Positions 1 to 5,725 of a DNA stretch of 7,567 bases are shown here, in pieces. This DNA comes from a bacterium (GTDB lineage Bacteria; Patescibacteriota; Minisyncoccia; RBG-13-40-8-A), in contig JAUYCU010000073.1 in assembly GCA_030692145.1 (NCBI GenBank), forward strand, positions 1-7,567, given 5' to 3'. Numbering within the stretch: position 1 is the stretch's first letter; each line of letters begins with the position of its first letter. The notes beneath the pieces were generated by a model, which saw nothing but the letters and a program-made list of their open reading frames with translations, had not been told where the DNA came from and ran no database searches. The translations under genes were made by a program, and so were the position numbers.

Positions 1-1
1 A

Positions 2-1156
2 AAAGAAATCAACGGCATTTCGCATTTTTTAGAACACATGTTTTTTAAGGGGACAAAGAAAAGGCCGAGTACCGCGAAATTAATCGAGCCATTGGATAAA
101 ATTGGCGGAGAATACAATGCTTTTACGGGTCAGGAAAATACCGGTTATTGGGCAAAAGTAGATAGTAAGCATTTGGACGTTGCATTGAATTGGGTTTCTG
201 ATATTTTTTTGAATTCCAAACTTGAATCTACGGAAATAGAAAGAGAAAAAGGAGTGATTATTGAAGAAATAAATATGTACCTAGATGATCCCAAGAGGTA
301 TGTTTCCGATTTATGGGATAAATTACTTTATGGCGATCAACCGGCCGGATGGTTGATTTCAGGAGAAAAAGAAAGCGTGAAGCAGTTTAAAAGAGATAAT
401 TTTACAAATTACCTCGAAAATCACTACTCCGCCACAAATACGGTTATTTGTGTTGCCGGAAACATCGGTGGCGTCGAAAAATTGAAGAAAAAAATCGAGG
501 AGAAATTCAAAAAAATAAACATCCAAAAACCAGGAGGAAGGGGACGGGTCGTTTTTTCCCAGAAACAGCCGGAAATTTTACTGCATTACAAAAACACCGA
601 CCAGACACACCTTTGTTTAGGAGTTAGGGCATACAATAATTTTCATAAAGATAAATATGTTTTAAGGGTTCTTAGTGCCGTGCTTGGTGGCGGAATGAGT
701 TCAAGGATGTGGATTTCGGTTCGGGAAAGAAAGGGATTGGCGTATTATGTTTGGGTTTACAACAACGTTGACCTGGATGCCGGTTTTTTATTGACTCAGG
801 CGGGAGTAAACAATGATAAGATTGATGAGGCAATAAAAGAAATCTTAAATCAATTTAAATTAATTAAAAACAGAAAAATTTCCACAAAAGAACTCAGGAA
901 GGCCAAAGATTATATAAAGGGCGGTGCAATTCTGGGAATGGAATCTTCCGACGCCCAGGCTTCTTTCTGTGCCAATCAAGAACTTATGGAAAACAGGATT
1001 TTGACCCTTGACAAGATATTTGCTAAAATAGAAGCAGTGACAGCAAAAGACATTCAAAGGGTAGCAAAAGATATATTTAGGCCGGAAAAACTGAATTTGG
1101 CACTAATCGGACCGTTTAAAGACAAATCGAAATTCGAAAAAATAATAAAAATTTGA
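2..1156 (+). CDS. M16-family zinc metallopeptidase (MPP/PqqL-like), 5' truncated
   Basis: Zinc peptidase of the M16 family (mitochondrial processing peptidase/insulinase type), which cleaves peptides in a clam-shell chamber; the substrate cannot be told. The first in-frame ATG at 38 is not the start. Upstream codons continue the frame from base 2 and encode the inverted zinc motif HFLEH at 23-37 (the HxxEH ligands and catalytic Glu). Counting from that ATG as residue 1, the third zinc ligand is Glu77 in EEINM, exactly 76 residues after the second His, as in the family. The second, non-catalytic M16 lobe follows, with GGGMSSRMW and RERKGLAY near residues 218-237, the usual substrate-contacting Arg/Tyr region. 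About 45 N-terminal residues lie outside the window; single-domain relatives are about 410-420 residues. The C-terminus is complete (TGA at 1154-1156). The permease gene follows after 5 bases, so the two are probably co-transcribed. Family assignment is firm; a more specific role is not. Confidence 0.95.
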   Translation, partial: KEINGISHFLEHMFFKGTKKRPSTAKLIEPLDKIGGEYNAFTGQENTGYWAKVDSKHLDVALNWVSDIFLNSKLESTEIEREKGVIIEEINMYLDDPKRYVSDLWDKLLYGDQPAGWLISGEKESVKQFKRDNFTNYLENHYSATNTVICVAGNIGGVEKLKKKIEEKFKKINIQKPGGRGRVVFSQKQPEILLHYKNTDQTHLCLGVRAYNNFHKDKYVLRVLSAVLGGGMSSRMWISVRERKGLAYYVWVYNNVDLDAGFLLTQAGVNNDKIDEAIKEILNQFKLIKNRKISTKELRKAKDYIKGGAILGMESSDAQASFCANQELMENRILTLDKIFAKIEAVTAKDIQRVAKDIFRPEKLNLALIGPFKDKSKFEKIIKI

Positions 1157-1161
1157 AAACC

Positions 1162-2208
1162 ATGCCCGAGAAAAAAATACAAACCATAAATATAACTTCG
1201 AGCACTATCGTGAGGGTGATATTTATCATACTTTTTCTGGTTTTTCTGTATTTAATCCGTGATATTATCGTAATTTTTATTTTTGCTCTGATTATCGCTT
1301 CAGCAATAACGCCCATTGTTAATGTTTTGGAGAAAATAAAAATCCCGCGCGTAATCGGGACTCTGATTGTTTATGTTCTTTTTTTTGGAATTATCACATT
1401 TTTGCTTTACTTGGTAGTTCCTTCAATTGCCAAAGATATTGAAAAACTTTCTTCCAATTTTCCGGATTATGTAGAAAAACTGACAGTTAAATTTCAAAGC
1501 CTTAAAGAACACTTTTCCAAATATCAGCGTTTTATCGACCAGCTTACCGTTCTTTTAAACAATGTCCGTGATTTCTTAAAGGGTTCCACGTCTAATTTGT
1601 TTTCTACTGCTTTAAATGTATTCGGCGGCGTTTTTTCCTTTTTTCTGATTTTAGTTATTTCTTTTTACATTTCCGTTCAAAAGAAGGGAATTCAGCGGGT
1701 TTTGACGGCGATAATTCCATTACACTACCGTGATTACCTTTTGGATTTATGGGAAAGGGCGCAAAAAAAACTGGGTAGGTGGTTACAGGGCCAGTTATTT
1801 CTCGGATTGATTGTCGGAAGCATGGTTTATGTCGGGCTTTATTTTCTTGATGTTAAGTATGCCCTGATTTTGGCGATTATAGCGGGAGCTTTTGAAATCT
1901 TTCCATATATTGGACCTGTTTTGGCTTCAATTCCGGCAATAATTATTGGATTTTTACAAGCACCGGTTTTAGGCTTATGGGTAATTATTCTTTACTTTGC
2001 GGTTCAGCAAATAGAAAATTATTTGATCGTCCCCTTGGTTATTGGAAAAGTTGTTGGTCTTAATCCCATTGTTGTGATTTTGGCACTACTTATCGGCGGA
2101 AAGCTGGGTGGAATTCCGGGAATGATTTTATCGGTTCCTCTGACTGCCGTTTTCGCGGAATTTTTAAAAGATTTAATCAAGAAAAGAAAACGAGAATTGT
2201 CAGTATAA
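1162..2208 (+). CDS. AI-2E family (PerM/UPF0118) membrane permease
   Basis: Integral membrane protein of the AI-2E transporter/PerM family, 348 residues, a normal length. Helices are visible at roughly residues 16-50 (two segments), 63-88, 153-172, 210-228, 232-263, 270-290 and 300-333. A hydrophilic stretch at 90-145 forms the usual extracytoplasmic domain between helices 3 and 4. Family hallmarks are present: the FEIFPYIGP segment near 244-252, the QQIENYLIVP segment near 282-291, and a GGxLGGIPGMILSVPL-like tail near 312-327. Members have been linked to autoinducer-2 export, Na+/H+ antiport or general efflux; the sequence does not say which. I chose the ATG at 1162, five bases after the peptidase stop, over an in-frame TTG at 1153 that overlaps that stop. 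Neither has a Shine-Dalgarno sequence, so coupling to the upstream gene is likely. The last 32 bases overlap the 3' end of the opposing gene. Confidence 0.93.
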   Translation: MPEKKIQTINITSSTIVRVIFIILFLVFLYLIRDIIVIFIFALIIASAITPIVNVLEKIKIPRVIGTLIVYVLFFGIITFLLYLVVPSIAKDIEKLSSNFPDYVEKLTVKFQSLKEHFSKYQRFIDQLTVLLNNVRDFLKGSTSNLFSTALNVFGGVFSFFLILVISFYISVQKKGIQRVLTAIIPLHYRDYLLDLWERAQKKLGRWLQGQLFLGLIVGSMVYVGLYFLDVKYALILAIIAGAFEIFPYIGPVLASIPAIIIGFLQAPVLGLWVIILYFAVQQIENYLIVPLVIGKVVGLNPIVVILALLIGGKLGGIPGMILSVPLTAVFAEFLKDLIKKRKRELSV

Positions 2209-2665
2209 TCATCAGAATTTCGGTAGTCAGACCAAGGAAGGTGATTTTGCCTTCCTTTTCTGTTTTGGGGCCATGGAAAAATTTATGGTGGAAATTCGTA
2301 TATTTATCGGCAGTCTTTTCGGAGCATAAGATTCTACTGGCAAAAAGAAAGATGTCGGGCAGGACGGCAAAAAATATTCCGAGCAGAATAAACATCCAAT
2401 TATTCAGTTGATTGGTTTTTTGTGCCAGGAAAATTACTATCAAAATTCCACACAAAGCATCGATTGCGATTTTCAGAAAATCAATAAATAATGTTTTGAA
2501 GTTTTTGGTTTGGCGAAAGTATTTTATTCCTGACGTGGGATAATCCCAGTGCGGTATTCTATCTAGAATAACATGGCTAAGAAGTGCCAGGATTACAATT
2601 AAGCCAAGATTATGGGTCTTGGCCCCGATTGCCGCACCGATTAAAAGGTGAGGAGTTAAAATCAT
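2177..2665 (-). CDS. Small multi-pass membrane protein with His/Asp cluster, function unknown
   Basis: A 162-residue predicted inner-membrane protein with hydrophobic segments near residues 5-35, 64-81, 89-110 and 141-161. Polar landmarks include His6, the segment SHVILDRIPHWDY (30-42), LPD (102-104) and FHHKFFHGP (125-133). This spread of His and Asp in membrane-flanking loops resembles the YdjM/DUF457-type membrane-bound 'metal-dependent hydrolase' proteins, but I cannot confirm the family and no activity should be assumed. I chose the ATG at 2665. An in-frame TTG at 2695 would add ten residues (IYNVNININ type) encoded by the AT-rich promoter and a hexamer repeat, so it is unlikely. No Shine-Dalgarno sequence is visible. 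The gene runs opposite to all its neighbours, overlaps the permease by 32 bases at its 3' end and is divergent from rsmI. That it is a real gene rather than an antisense shadow is supported by its filling an otherwise empty 500-base gap with coherent membrane topology. Confidence 0.82.
   Translation of the reverse strand: MILTPHLLIGAAIGAKTHNLGLIVILALLSHVILDRIPHWDYPTSGIKYFRQTKNFKTLFIDFLKIAIDALCGILIVIFLAQKTNQLNNWMFILLGIFFAVLPDIFLFASRILCSEKTADKYTNFHHKFFHGPKTEKEGKITFLGLTTEILMIILTILVFFS
2234..2267 (+). terminator. Candidate rho-independent terminator for the peptidase-permease unit
   Basis: A stem of 8 base pairs (AAGGAAGG at 2234-2241 with CCTTCCTT at 2250-2257) has an 8-base loop and is followed by a T-rich run (TTCTGTTTT to 2266). 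It begins 26 bases after the permease stop on the + strand. It lies inside the coding sequence of the convergent membrane-protein gene. The T-run is interrupted by C and G, and only half the stem pairs are G-C, so this is a moderate-quality prediction. Confidence 0.5.
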
Positions 2666-2681
2666 ATTTATATTTATATTT
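2664..2681. repeat. Hexamer tandem repeat (ATATTT x3) in divergent promoter region
   Basis: Three perfect copies of ATATTT lie immediately upstream of, and touching, the ATG of the minus-strand membrane-protein gene. They supply TATAAA-like boxes on the minus strand. The repeat would be coding only if the upstream TTG were used as a start. Confidence 0.75.
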
Positions 2682-2683
2682 AC

Positions 2684-2689
2684 ATTATA
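2684..2689 (-). promoter_or_regulatory. -10 element (TATAAT) for the minus-strand membrane-protein gene
   Basis: A perfect TATAAT on the minus strand would start transcription near 2677, about 12 bases before the ATG at 2665, giving a very short leader. I found no convincing -35 at 16-18 bases. The surroundings are AT-rich, so chance matches are possible; another TATAAA at 2678-2673 would give a leaderless start. Confidence 0.4.
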
Positions 2690-2701
2690 AATCAAAAGAA
2701 C

Positions 2702-2730
2702 TTAACAACGAAGTAAATTATTGATAAAGT
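2702..2730 (+). promoter_or_regulatory. Weak candidate promoter for rsmI-metG-tatD
   Basis: TTAACA at 2702-2707 (5 of 6 to the -35 consensus) is followed after 17 bases by TAAAGT at 2725-2730 (4 of 6 to the -10 consensus). The ATG of rsmI is at 2737, so transcription would begin at or next to the start codon. A promoter is expected somewhere here because the upstream gene is divergent; this exact placement is tentative. Confidence 0.35.
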
Positions 2731-2736
2731 AAAGCT

Positions 2737-3396
2737 ATGGGCAAATTATACATAATTGCTACTTCAATCGGGAATTTGAAAGATGTAACCTTCCGAGCAC
2801 TGGAAACCATGAAAGAAGTTGACTTGATTTTGTGTGAAGATACGCGAGTGACCAAAAAACTACTCGAACATTATAGCATCGAAAAACCGGTTGAAAGCTA
2901 TCATCAGCATAGTAACCTCAATAAGATTGAAAAAATCAAAGAATTATTAAAACAAGGCAAGAATTTGGCTTTGGTTTCTGATTCCGGGACTCCCGGAATT
3001 TCCGACCCAGGGAATAAGCTGGTTAAAGAAGTTAAAGATATTGCCGAAATTATTCCTGTTCCTGGGCCGAGCGCGATAATTTCCGCAGCGAGTATTTCCG
3101 GCTTTCCAATGGATAAATTTGTGTTTATGGGTTTTCCGCCACATAAAAAAGGCAGACAGAAATTTTTTAAAGAACTTAGTGAATATAAATACCCGATCGT
3201 AATTTACGAATCCCCGCACCGTATCATTAAGACCTTGAATGAATTGAAAAATATCGGCGAATTTGATATAGTTGTCGGACGTGAACTGACCAAAAAATTC
3301 GAGACAATTTACAGGGGAAAAATCAGCGAAATTATCCCCAAAATCGAACCAAGGGGAGAATTTGTAATTGTAGTAAACAACAAACATGAAAAATAA
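2737..3396 (+). CDS. rsmI: 16S rRNA (cytidine1402-2'-O)-methyltransferase, short form
   Basis: SAM-dependent methyltransferase of the tetrapyrrole-methylase fold. RsmI adds the 2'-O-methyl group to C1402 of 16S rRNA in the ribosomal P site. Motifs in order: LYIIATSIGNL (4-14; the usual TPIGNL proline is Ser10), CEDTR (33-37), SDSGTPGISDPG (81-92), VPGPSA (108-113), FMGFPP (130-135), YESPHR (157-162), RELTKKFE (182-189) and the closing GEFVIVV (207-213). The protein ends at 219 residues, a few after that last strand. E. coli RsmI (286 residues) continues with about 65 more forming a helical C-terminal domain that is absent here. It starts at ATG 2737 with no Shine-Dalgarno sequence. Its last 11 bases overlap metG, implying co-transcription and coupled translation. 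Function is confident from the motif set; the missing tail may be a lineage trait. Confidence 0.95.
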   Translation: MGKLYIIATSIGNLKDVTFRALETMKEVDLILCEDTRVTKKLLEHYSIEKPVESYHQHSNLNKIEKIKELLKQGKNLALVSDSGTPGISDPGNKLVKEVKDIAEIIPVPGPSAIISAASISGFPMDKFVFMGFPPHKKGRQKFFKELSEYKYPIVIYESPHRIIKTLNELKNIGEFDIVVGRELTKKFETIYRGKISEIIPKIEPRGEFVIVVNNKHEK

Positions 3397-4810
3397 AATA
3401 TTAATTACAACCCCGATATATTACGTGAATGATAAACCTCACTGGGGACATGCCTACACTACAGTCGCGGCTGATGTTTTGACACGATTTTTCAGGATAC
3501 AGGGGAATGAGGTATTTTTTCTGACTGGAACTGATGAACACGGAGCGAAAGTTGCCGAATCCGCGGAAAAATTGGGCAAAAATCCGAAAGTATTATGCGA
3601 TGATAACAGCGAAGCATATAAAATCGCTTGGGAAAAACTGGGCATAGAATATGACTACTTTATCAGGACAACGGATAAAATTCACGAAGAAAAAGTTGTA
3701 GAGTTTTTGAAAGAATTGAAAGATAAAAATGCGGTTTACGAGAAAGAATATGAAGGTTTGTATTGCGTGGGTTGTGAGAAATTTCTTACGGAAAAAGATC
3801 TGGTTGACGGCAAGTGTCCTGATCATAAAACCGAACCGAAAAAAATTGCGGAGAAAAATTATTTTTTCAAACTTACTAATTATCTTGGAAAAATCGAAAA
3901 ATTAATTTCTAAAGACCAATTATTAATACAACCGGAAATTGCCAAAAAAGAAGTTTTGGGTTTGTTTAAACAAAGGCTCGAAGATTTTTCCATTTCTCGC
4001 CAGAAAGAAAAAGTGAGATGGGGCATAGATTTACCTTTTGGTGAAAATCAGACTGTATATGTATGGGTTGATGCACTTTTGAATTACTGTACCGGAAACG
4101 GGACAAAAGAATTTGATACATACTGGGAAAAGGGGAAAGTAATTCATGTATTGGGCAAGGATATTCTGAAATTCCATGCGATTTTCTGGCCAGCAATGCT
4201 TTTGGCTGCGGGAAAGAATATTCCGCAAAGAGAGTTTATTCACGGATTTTTTACTTTTAATGGCCAAAAAATGTCTAAAACTATTGGCAATGTGATTGAT
4301 CCAAGCGAGATAGTTGATAAGTTTGGTGTTGATGCAACGCGTTATCTTCTGTTGTCGCAATTTCCCTTTGGTCAGGATGGTGACGTCAAAAAAGAAAAAT
4401 TTGTCGAAAAATATAATTCCGATTTAGCAAATGGTCTGGGAAATTTGGTTGCGAGAGTTTTGACTCTGGCGAATAAATACGGCATTAAAGACGGAAAATC
4501 CGAAAAAGAAATCGAAAAAAGAATCAAGGGAGTTAAAGAAGTCTACGAGAAAGATATGCAGGATTTTAGATTATTCGAAGCACTGGAAGAAATTTGGAAA
4601 TTAATCGGGTTTTGCGACAAATACATTGAAGAGAATAAGCCCTGGCAAATAACCGACAAGAAAAAATTGGAAACTGTTTTGTCTAATTTGCTTTATTGTA
4701 TTTCCGAAATTGCCGATTTAATTGCGCCGTTTTTACCCGAAACCAGCGAAAAAATAAAAAACCAGCTTAAAACCGGCAAATCGGAAATATTATTTCCGCG
4801 ATTACAATAA
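3386..4810 (+). CDS. metG: Methionyl-tRNA synthetase, compact form
   Basis: Class I aminoacyl-tRNA synthetase that charges tRNA-Met, including the initiator. Visible features: TPIYYVND (9-16); the ATP-binding HIGH motif, here HWGH (19-22); FLTGTDEHG (45-53); a zinc knuckle Cys127-x2-Cys130 with Cys144-x2-His147 in the connective-peptide insertion; DFSISR (200-205) and YVWVDALLNY (225-234) of the methionine pocket region; FIHGFF (284-289); and the KMSKS loop as KMSKT (295-299) followed by IGNVIDP. An alpha-helical anticodon-binding domain fills about 335-470. The protein ends at 474 residues without the C-terminal tRNA-binding (Trbp111-like) domain found in longer forms such as E. coli (about 677). 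The ATG at 3386 lies inside the end of rsmI, and the stop shares its last base with the tatD start. There is no Shine-Dalgarno sequence, so coupled re-initiation is likely. Confidence 0.97.
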   Translation: MKNKILITTPIYYVNDKPHWGHAYTTVAADVLTRFFRIQGNEVFFLTGTDEHGAKVAESAEKLGKNPKVLCDDNSEAYKIAWEKLGIEYDYFIRTTDKIHEEKVVEFLKELKDKNAVYEKEYEGLYCVGCEKFLTEKDLVDGKCPDHKTEPKKIAEKNYFFKLTNYLGKIEKLISKDQLLIQPEIAKKEVLGLFKQRLEDFSISRQKEKVRWGIDLPFGENQTVYVWVDALLNYCTGNGTKEFDTYWEKGKVIHVLGKDILKFHAIFWPAMLLAAGKNIPQREFIHGFFTFNGQKMSKTIGNVIDPSEIVDKFGVDATRYLLLSQFPFGQDGDVKKEKFVEKYNSDLANGLGNLVARVLTLANKYGIKDGKSEKEIEKRIKGVKEVYEKDMQDFRLFEALEEIWKLIGFCDKYIEENKPWQITDKKKLETVLSNLLYCISEIADLIAPFLPETSEKIKNQLKTGKSEILFPRLQ

Positions 4811-5646
4811 TGTTAATCGATACTCATTGTCATTTGAATTTTAAGGATTTCGATAGCGACCGGGATGAAATCATAGAACGATGCCTGAAAAATGGCATCG
4901 AAATTATTAATATCGGAGTAAATTACAAAACCTCGCAGGAGGTAATCAAGATTACGCAAAAATATAAAAAGGGAGTCTATGCAACGGTCGCCCTGCATCC
5001 GCACGACGTTACGGGCTGCTTGTCCGCCGAAGTCTTGACGAAGGCGGGGGAAAAAAGAGAAAGAGAAGAATTTGATTACGACAAATTTTTAAAACTGGCA
5101 AAAAATAGAAAAGTTGTGGCGATTGGCGAGACCGGACTGGATTACGCATTTTGTGAAAGCGATGAAAAAGCGCAAAAACTGCAGCAAGAAGTTTTTATCA
5201 AGCATCTGGAATTGGCAAAAGAAGTGAATAAGCCTGTCGTTATCCATTCCCGCCGTCTATTTCCGGAAATATTAAAGATAATTAAAAAACATCGAACATC
5301 GAACTCTGAACTTAGGGGCGTACTACACTGCTATATGGGTCGTTGGTCTTATGCTGAAGAATATCTGAAACTGGGATTTTATATCAGTTTTACGGGTTTA
5401 ATTACCTATGCGCGTGATTATGATAAAGTAATCAAAAATACGCCATTGGACAGAATTTTAATCGAAACCGATGCCCCTTATCTGGCACCTGAACCCCTTC
5501 GACAAGCTCAGGGCAAGCCAGTCAGAAATGAACCCAAATACGTCGAATATGTCGCTCGAAAAATCGCGGAGATAAAAGGAGTAAGTTTTGAAAAAGTCGC
5601 GGAACAAACCACCCAAAACGCCAAAGAGTTGTTTAATTTGCTATAA
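4810..5646 (+). CDS. tatD: TatD-family metal-dependent deoxyribonuclease with in-frame repeat insertions
   Basis: TIM-barrel metal hydrolase of the TatD family; characterised members are Mg2+-dependent 3'-5' DNases linked to DNA repair and fragmentation. Expected metal ligands are all present: His6 and His8 in DTHCHL, Glu107 in AIGETGLDY, His146 in VVIHSR, His173 in LHCY and Asp221 in IETDAPYLAP. ALHPHD (61-66) is also typical. At 278 residues it is about 15-20 longer than many relatives (about 255-265). The excess sits in three surface loops that look repeat-derived: residues about 67-87, 161-167 and about 230-238. The core motifs are untouched, so the enzyme is probably functional. The start ATG uses the final A of the metG stop (TAATG), so translation is probably coupled. 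A promoter for leuS lies just downstream. The gene is complete, ending at TAA 5644-5646. Confidence 0.95.
   Translation: MLIDTHCHLNFKDFDSDRDEIIERCLKNGIEIINIGVNYKTSQEVIKITQKYKKGVYATVALHPHDVTGCLSAEVLTKAGEKREREEFDYDKFLKLAKNRKVVAIGETGLDYAFCESDEKAQKLQQEVFIKHLELAKEVNKPVVIHSRRLFPEILKIIKKHRTSNSELRGVLHCYMGRWSYAEEYLKLGFYISFTGLITYARDYDKVIKNTPLDRILIETDAPYLAPEPLRQAQGKPVRNEPKYVEYVARKIAEIKGVSFEKVAEQTTQNAKELFNLL
5021..5050 (+). repeat. GC-rich imperfect palindrome inserted in tatD
   Basis: A GC-rich block has the arms CCGCC (5024-5028) and GGCGG (5043-5047) around GAAG...CGAA. It encodes residues 71-80 of TatD (LSAEVLTKAG), in a loop between ALHPHD and AIGETGLDY where relatives are usually shorter. It stands out in base composition from the AT-rich flanks. 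From memory, similar CCGCCGAAG...CGAAGGCGG elements recur in Patescibacteria genomes; I could not search for this. Confidence 0.6.
5290..5310 (+). repeat. Heptamer tandem array (CATCGAA) in tatD
   Basis: Two perfect CATCGAA units (5290-5296, 5297-5303) and a diverged third, CTCTGAA (5304-5310), total 21 bases, exactly seven codons (HRTSNSE, residues 161-167). It lies just before the conserved LRGVLHCY segment. Relatives usually go from a Lys-rich helix end straight into this segment, so the array looks like an in-frame insertion. Confidence 0.75.
5494..5519 (+). repeat. Repeat-like insertion (CTTCGACAAGCTCAGG core) in tatD
   Basis: The block at 5494-5519 has the core CCCTTCGACAAGCTCAGGG (5495-5513) with CCCT/AGGG ends, and encodes PLRQAQGKP (residues 229-237). 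In ordinary TatD proteins the stretch after DAPYLAPEP goes almost directly to a short Arg-rich RNEP-type segment, so about nine residues are extra. I recall this core as a dispersed repeat that appears inside proteins of candidate-phyla bacteria; a search is required to confirm that. Confidence 0.7.
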
Positions 5647-5690
5647 TTACCATTGAGGGAGGAATGGGGGTTTATTTCCATTTCGACCGA

Positions 5691-5719
5691 ATGACGTAAT
5701 TCGAAACTTAGCTTATAAT
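5691..5719 (+). promoter_or_regulatory. Strong leuS promoter, probably leaderless
   Basis: A perfect -10 TATAAT (5714-5719) is preceded at an ideal 17-base spacing by ATGACG (5691-5696), which matches four of six positions of the -35 consensus. The leuS ATG begins 7 bases after the end of the -10, where transcription is expected to start. No Shine-Dalgarno sequence fits in between. leuS can therefore be transcribed independently of the upstream genes. Confidence 0.65.
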
Positions 5720-5725
5720 AATATT

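Noticed and set aside
1153..1161. TTG start for the permease
   Set aside because: An ATG nine bases downstream fits the usual start of the family and avoids a non-standard start; coupling works with either.
1342..1360. Inverted repeat TCCCG...CGGGA in the permease gene
   Set aside because: Only five base pairs, within a conserved coding stretch, with no regulatory context.
2666..2695. TTG start adding ten residues to the minus-strand membrane protein
   Set aside because: The extra codons are made of promoter-like and hexamer-repeat DNA and precede a natural hydrophobic N-terminus at the ATG.
2981..2999. Perfect 8-bp stem with 3-base loop inside rsmI, possible attenuator or terminator
   Set aside because: It encodes the invariant SDSGTPGIS motif, whose codons (GGG ACT CCC GGA) are naturally palindromic, and there is no T-run after it.
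2947..3387. 146-codon open frame on the minus strand opposite rsmI
   Set aside because: The opposite strand carries a full set of RsmI motifs, and the antisense translation has no recognisable family or plausible composition. Other antisense frames at 860-1057, 3454-3826, 3966-4360, 6071-6520 and 6674-6913 were rejected for the same reason.
5671..5683. Hairpin (GGAATGG with CCATTTC) after tatD as a terminator
   Set aside because: The spacing gives a 10-base loop and a G-U pair, and no T-run follows; a stop of transcription here is not supported, though weak folding is possible.
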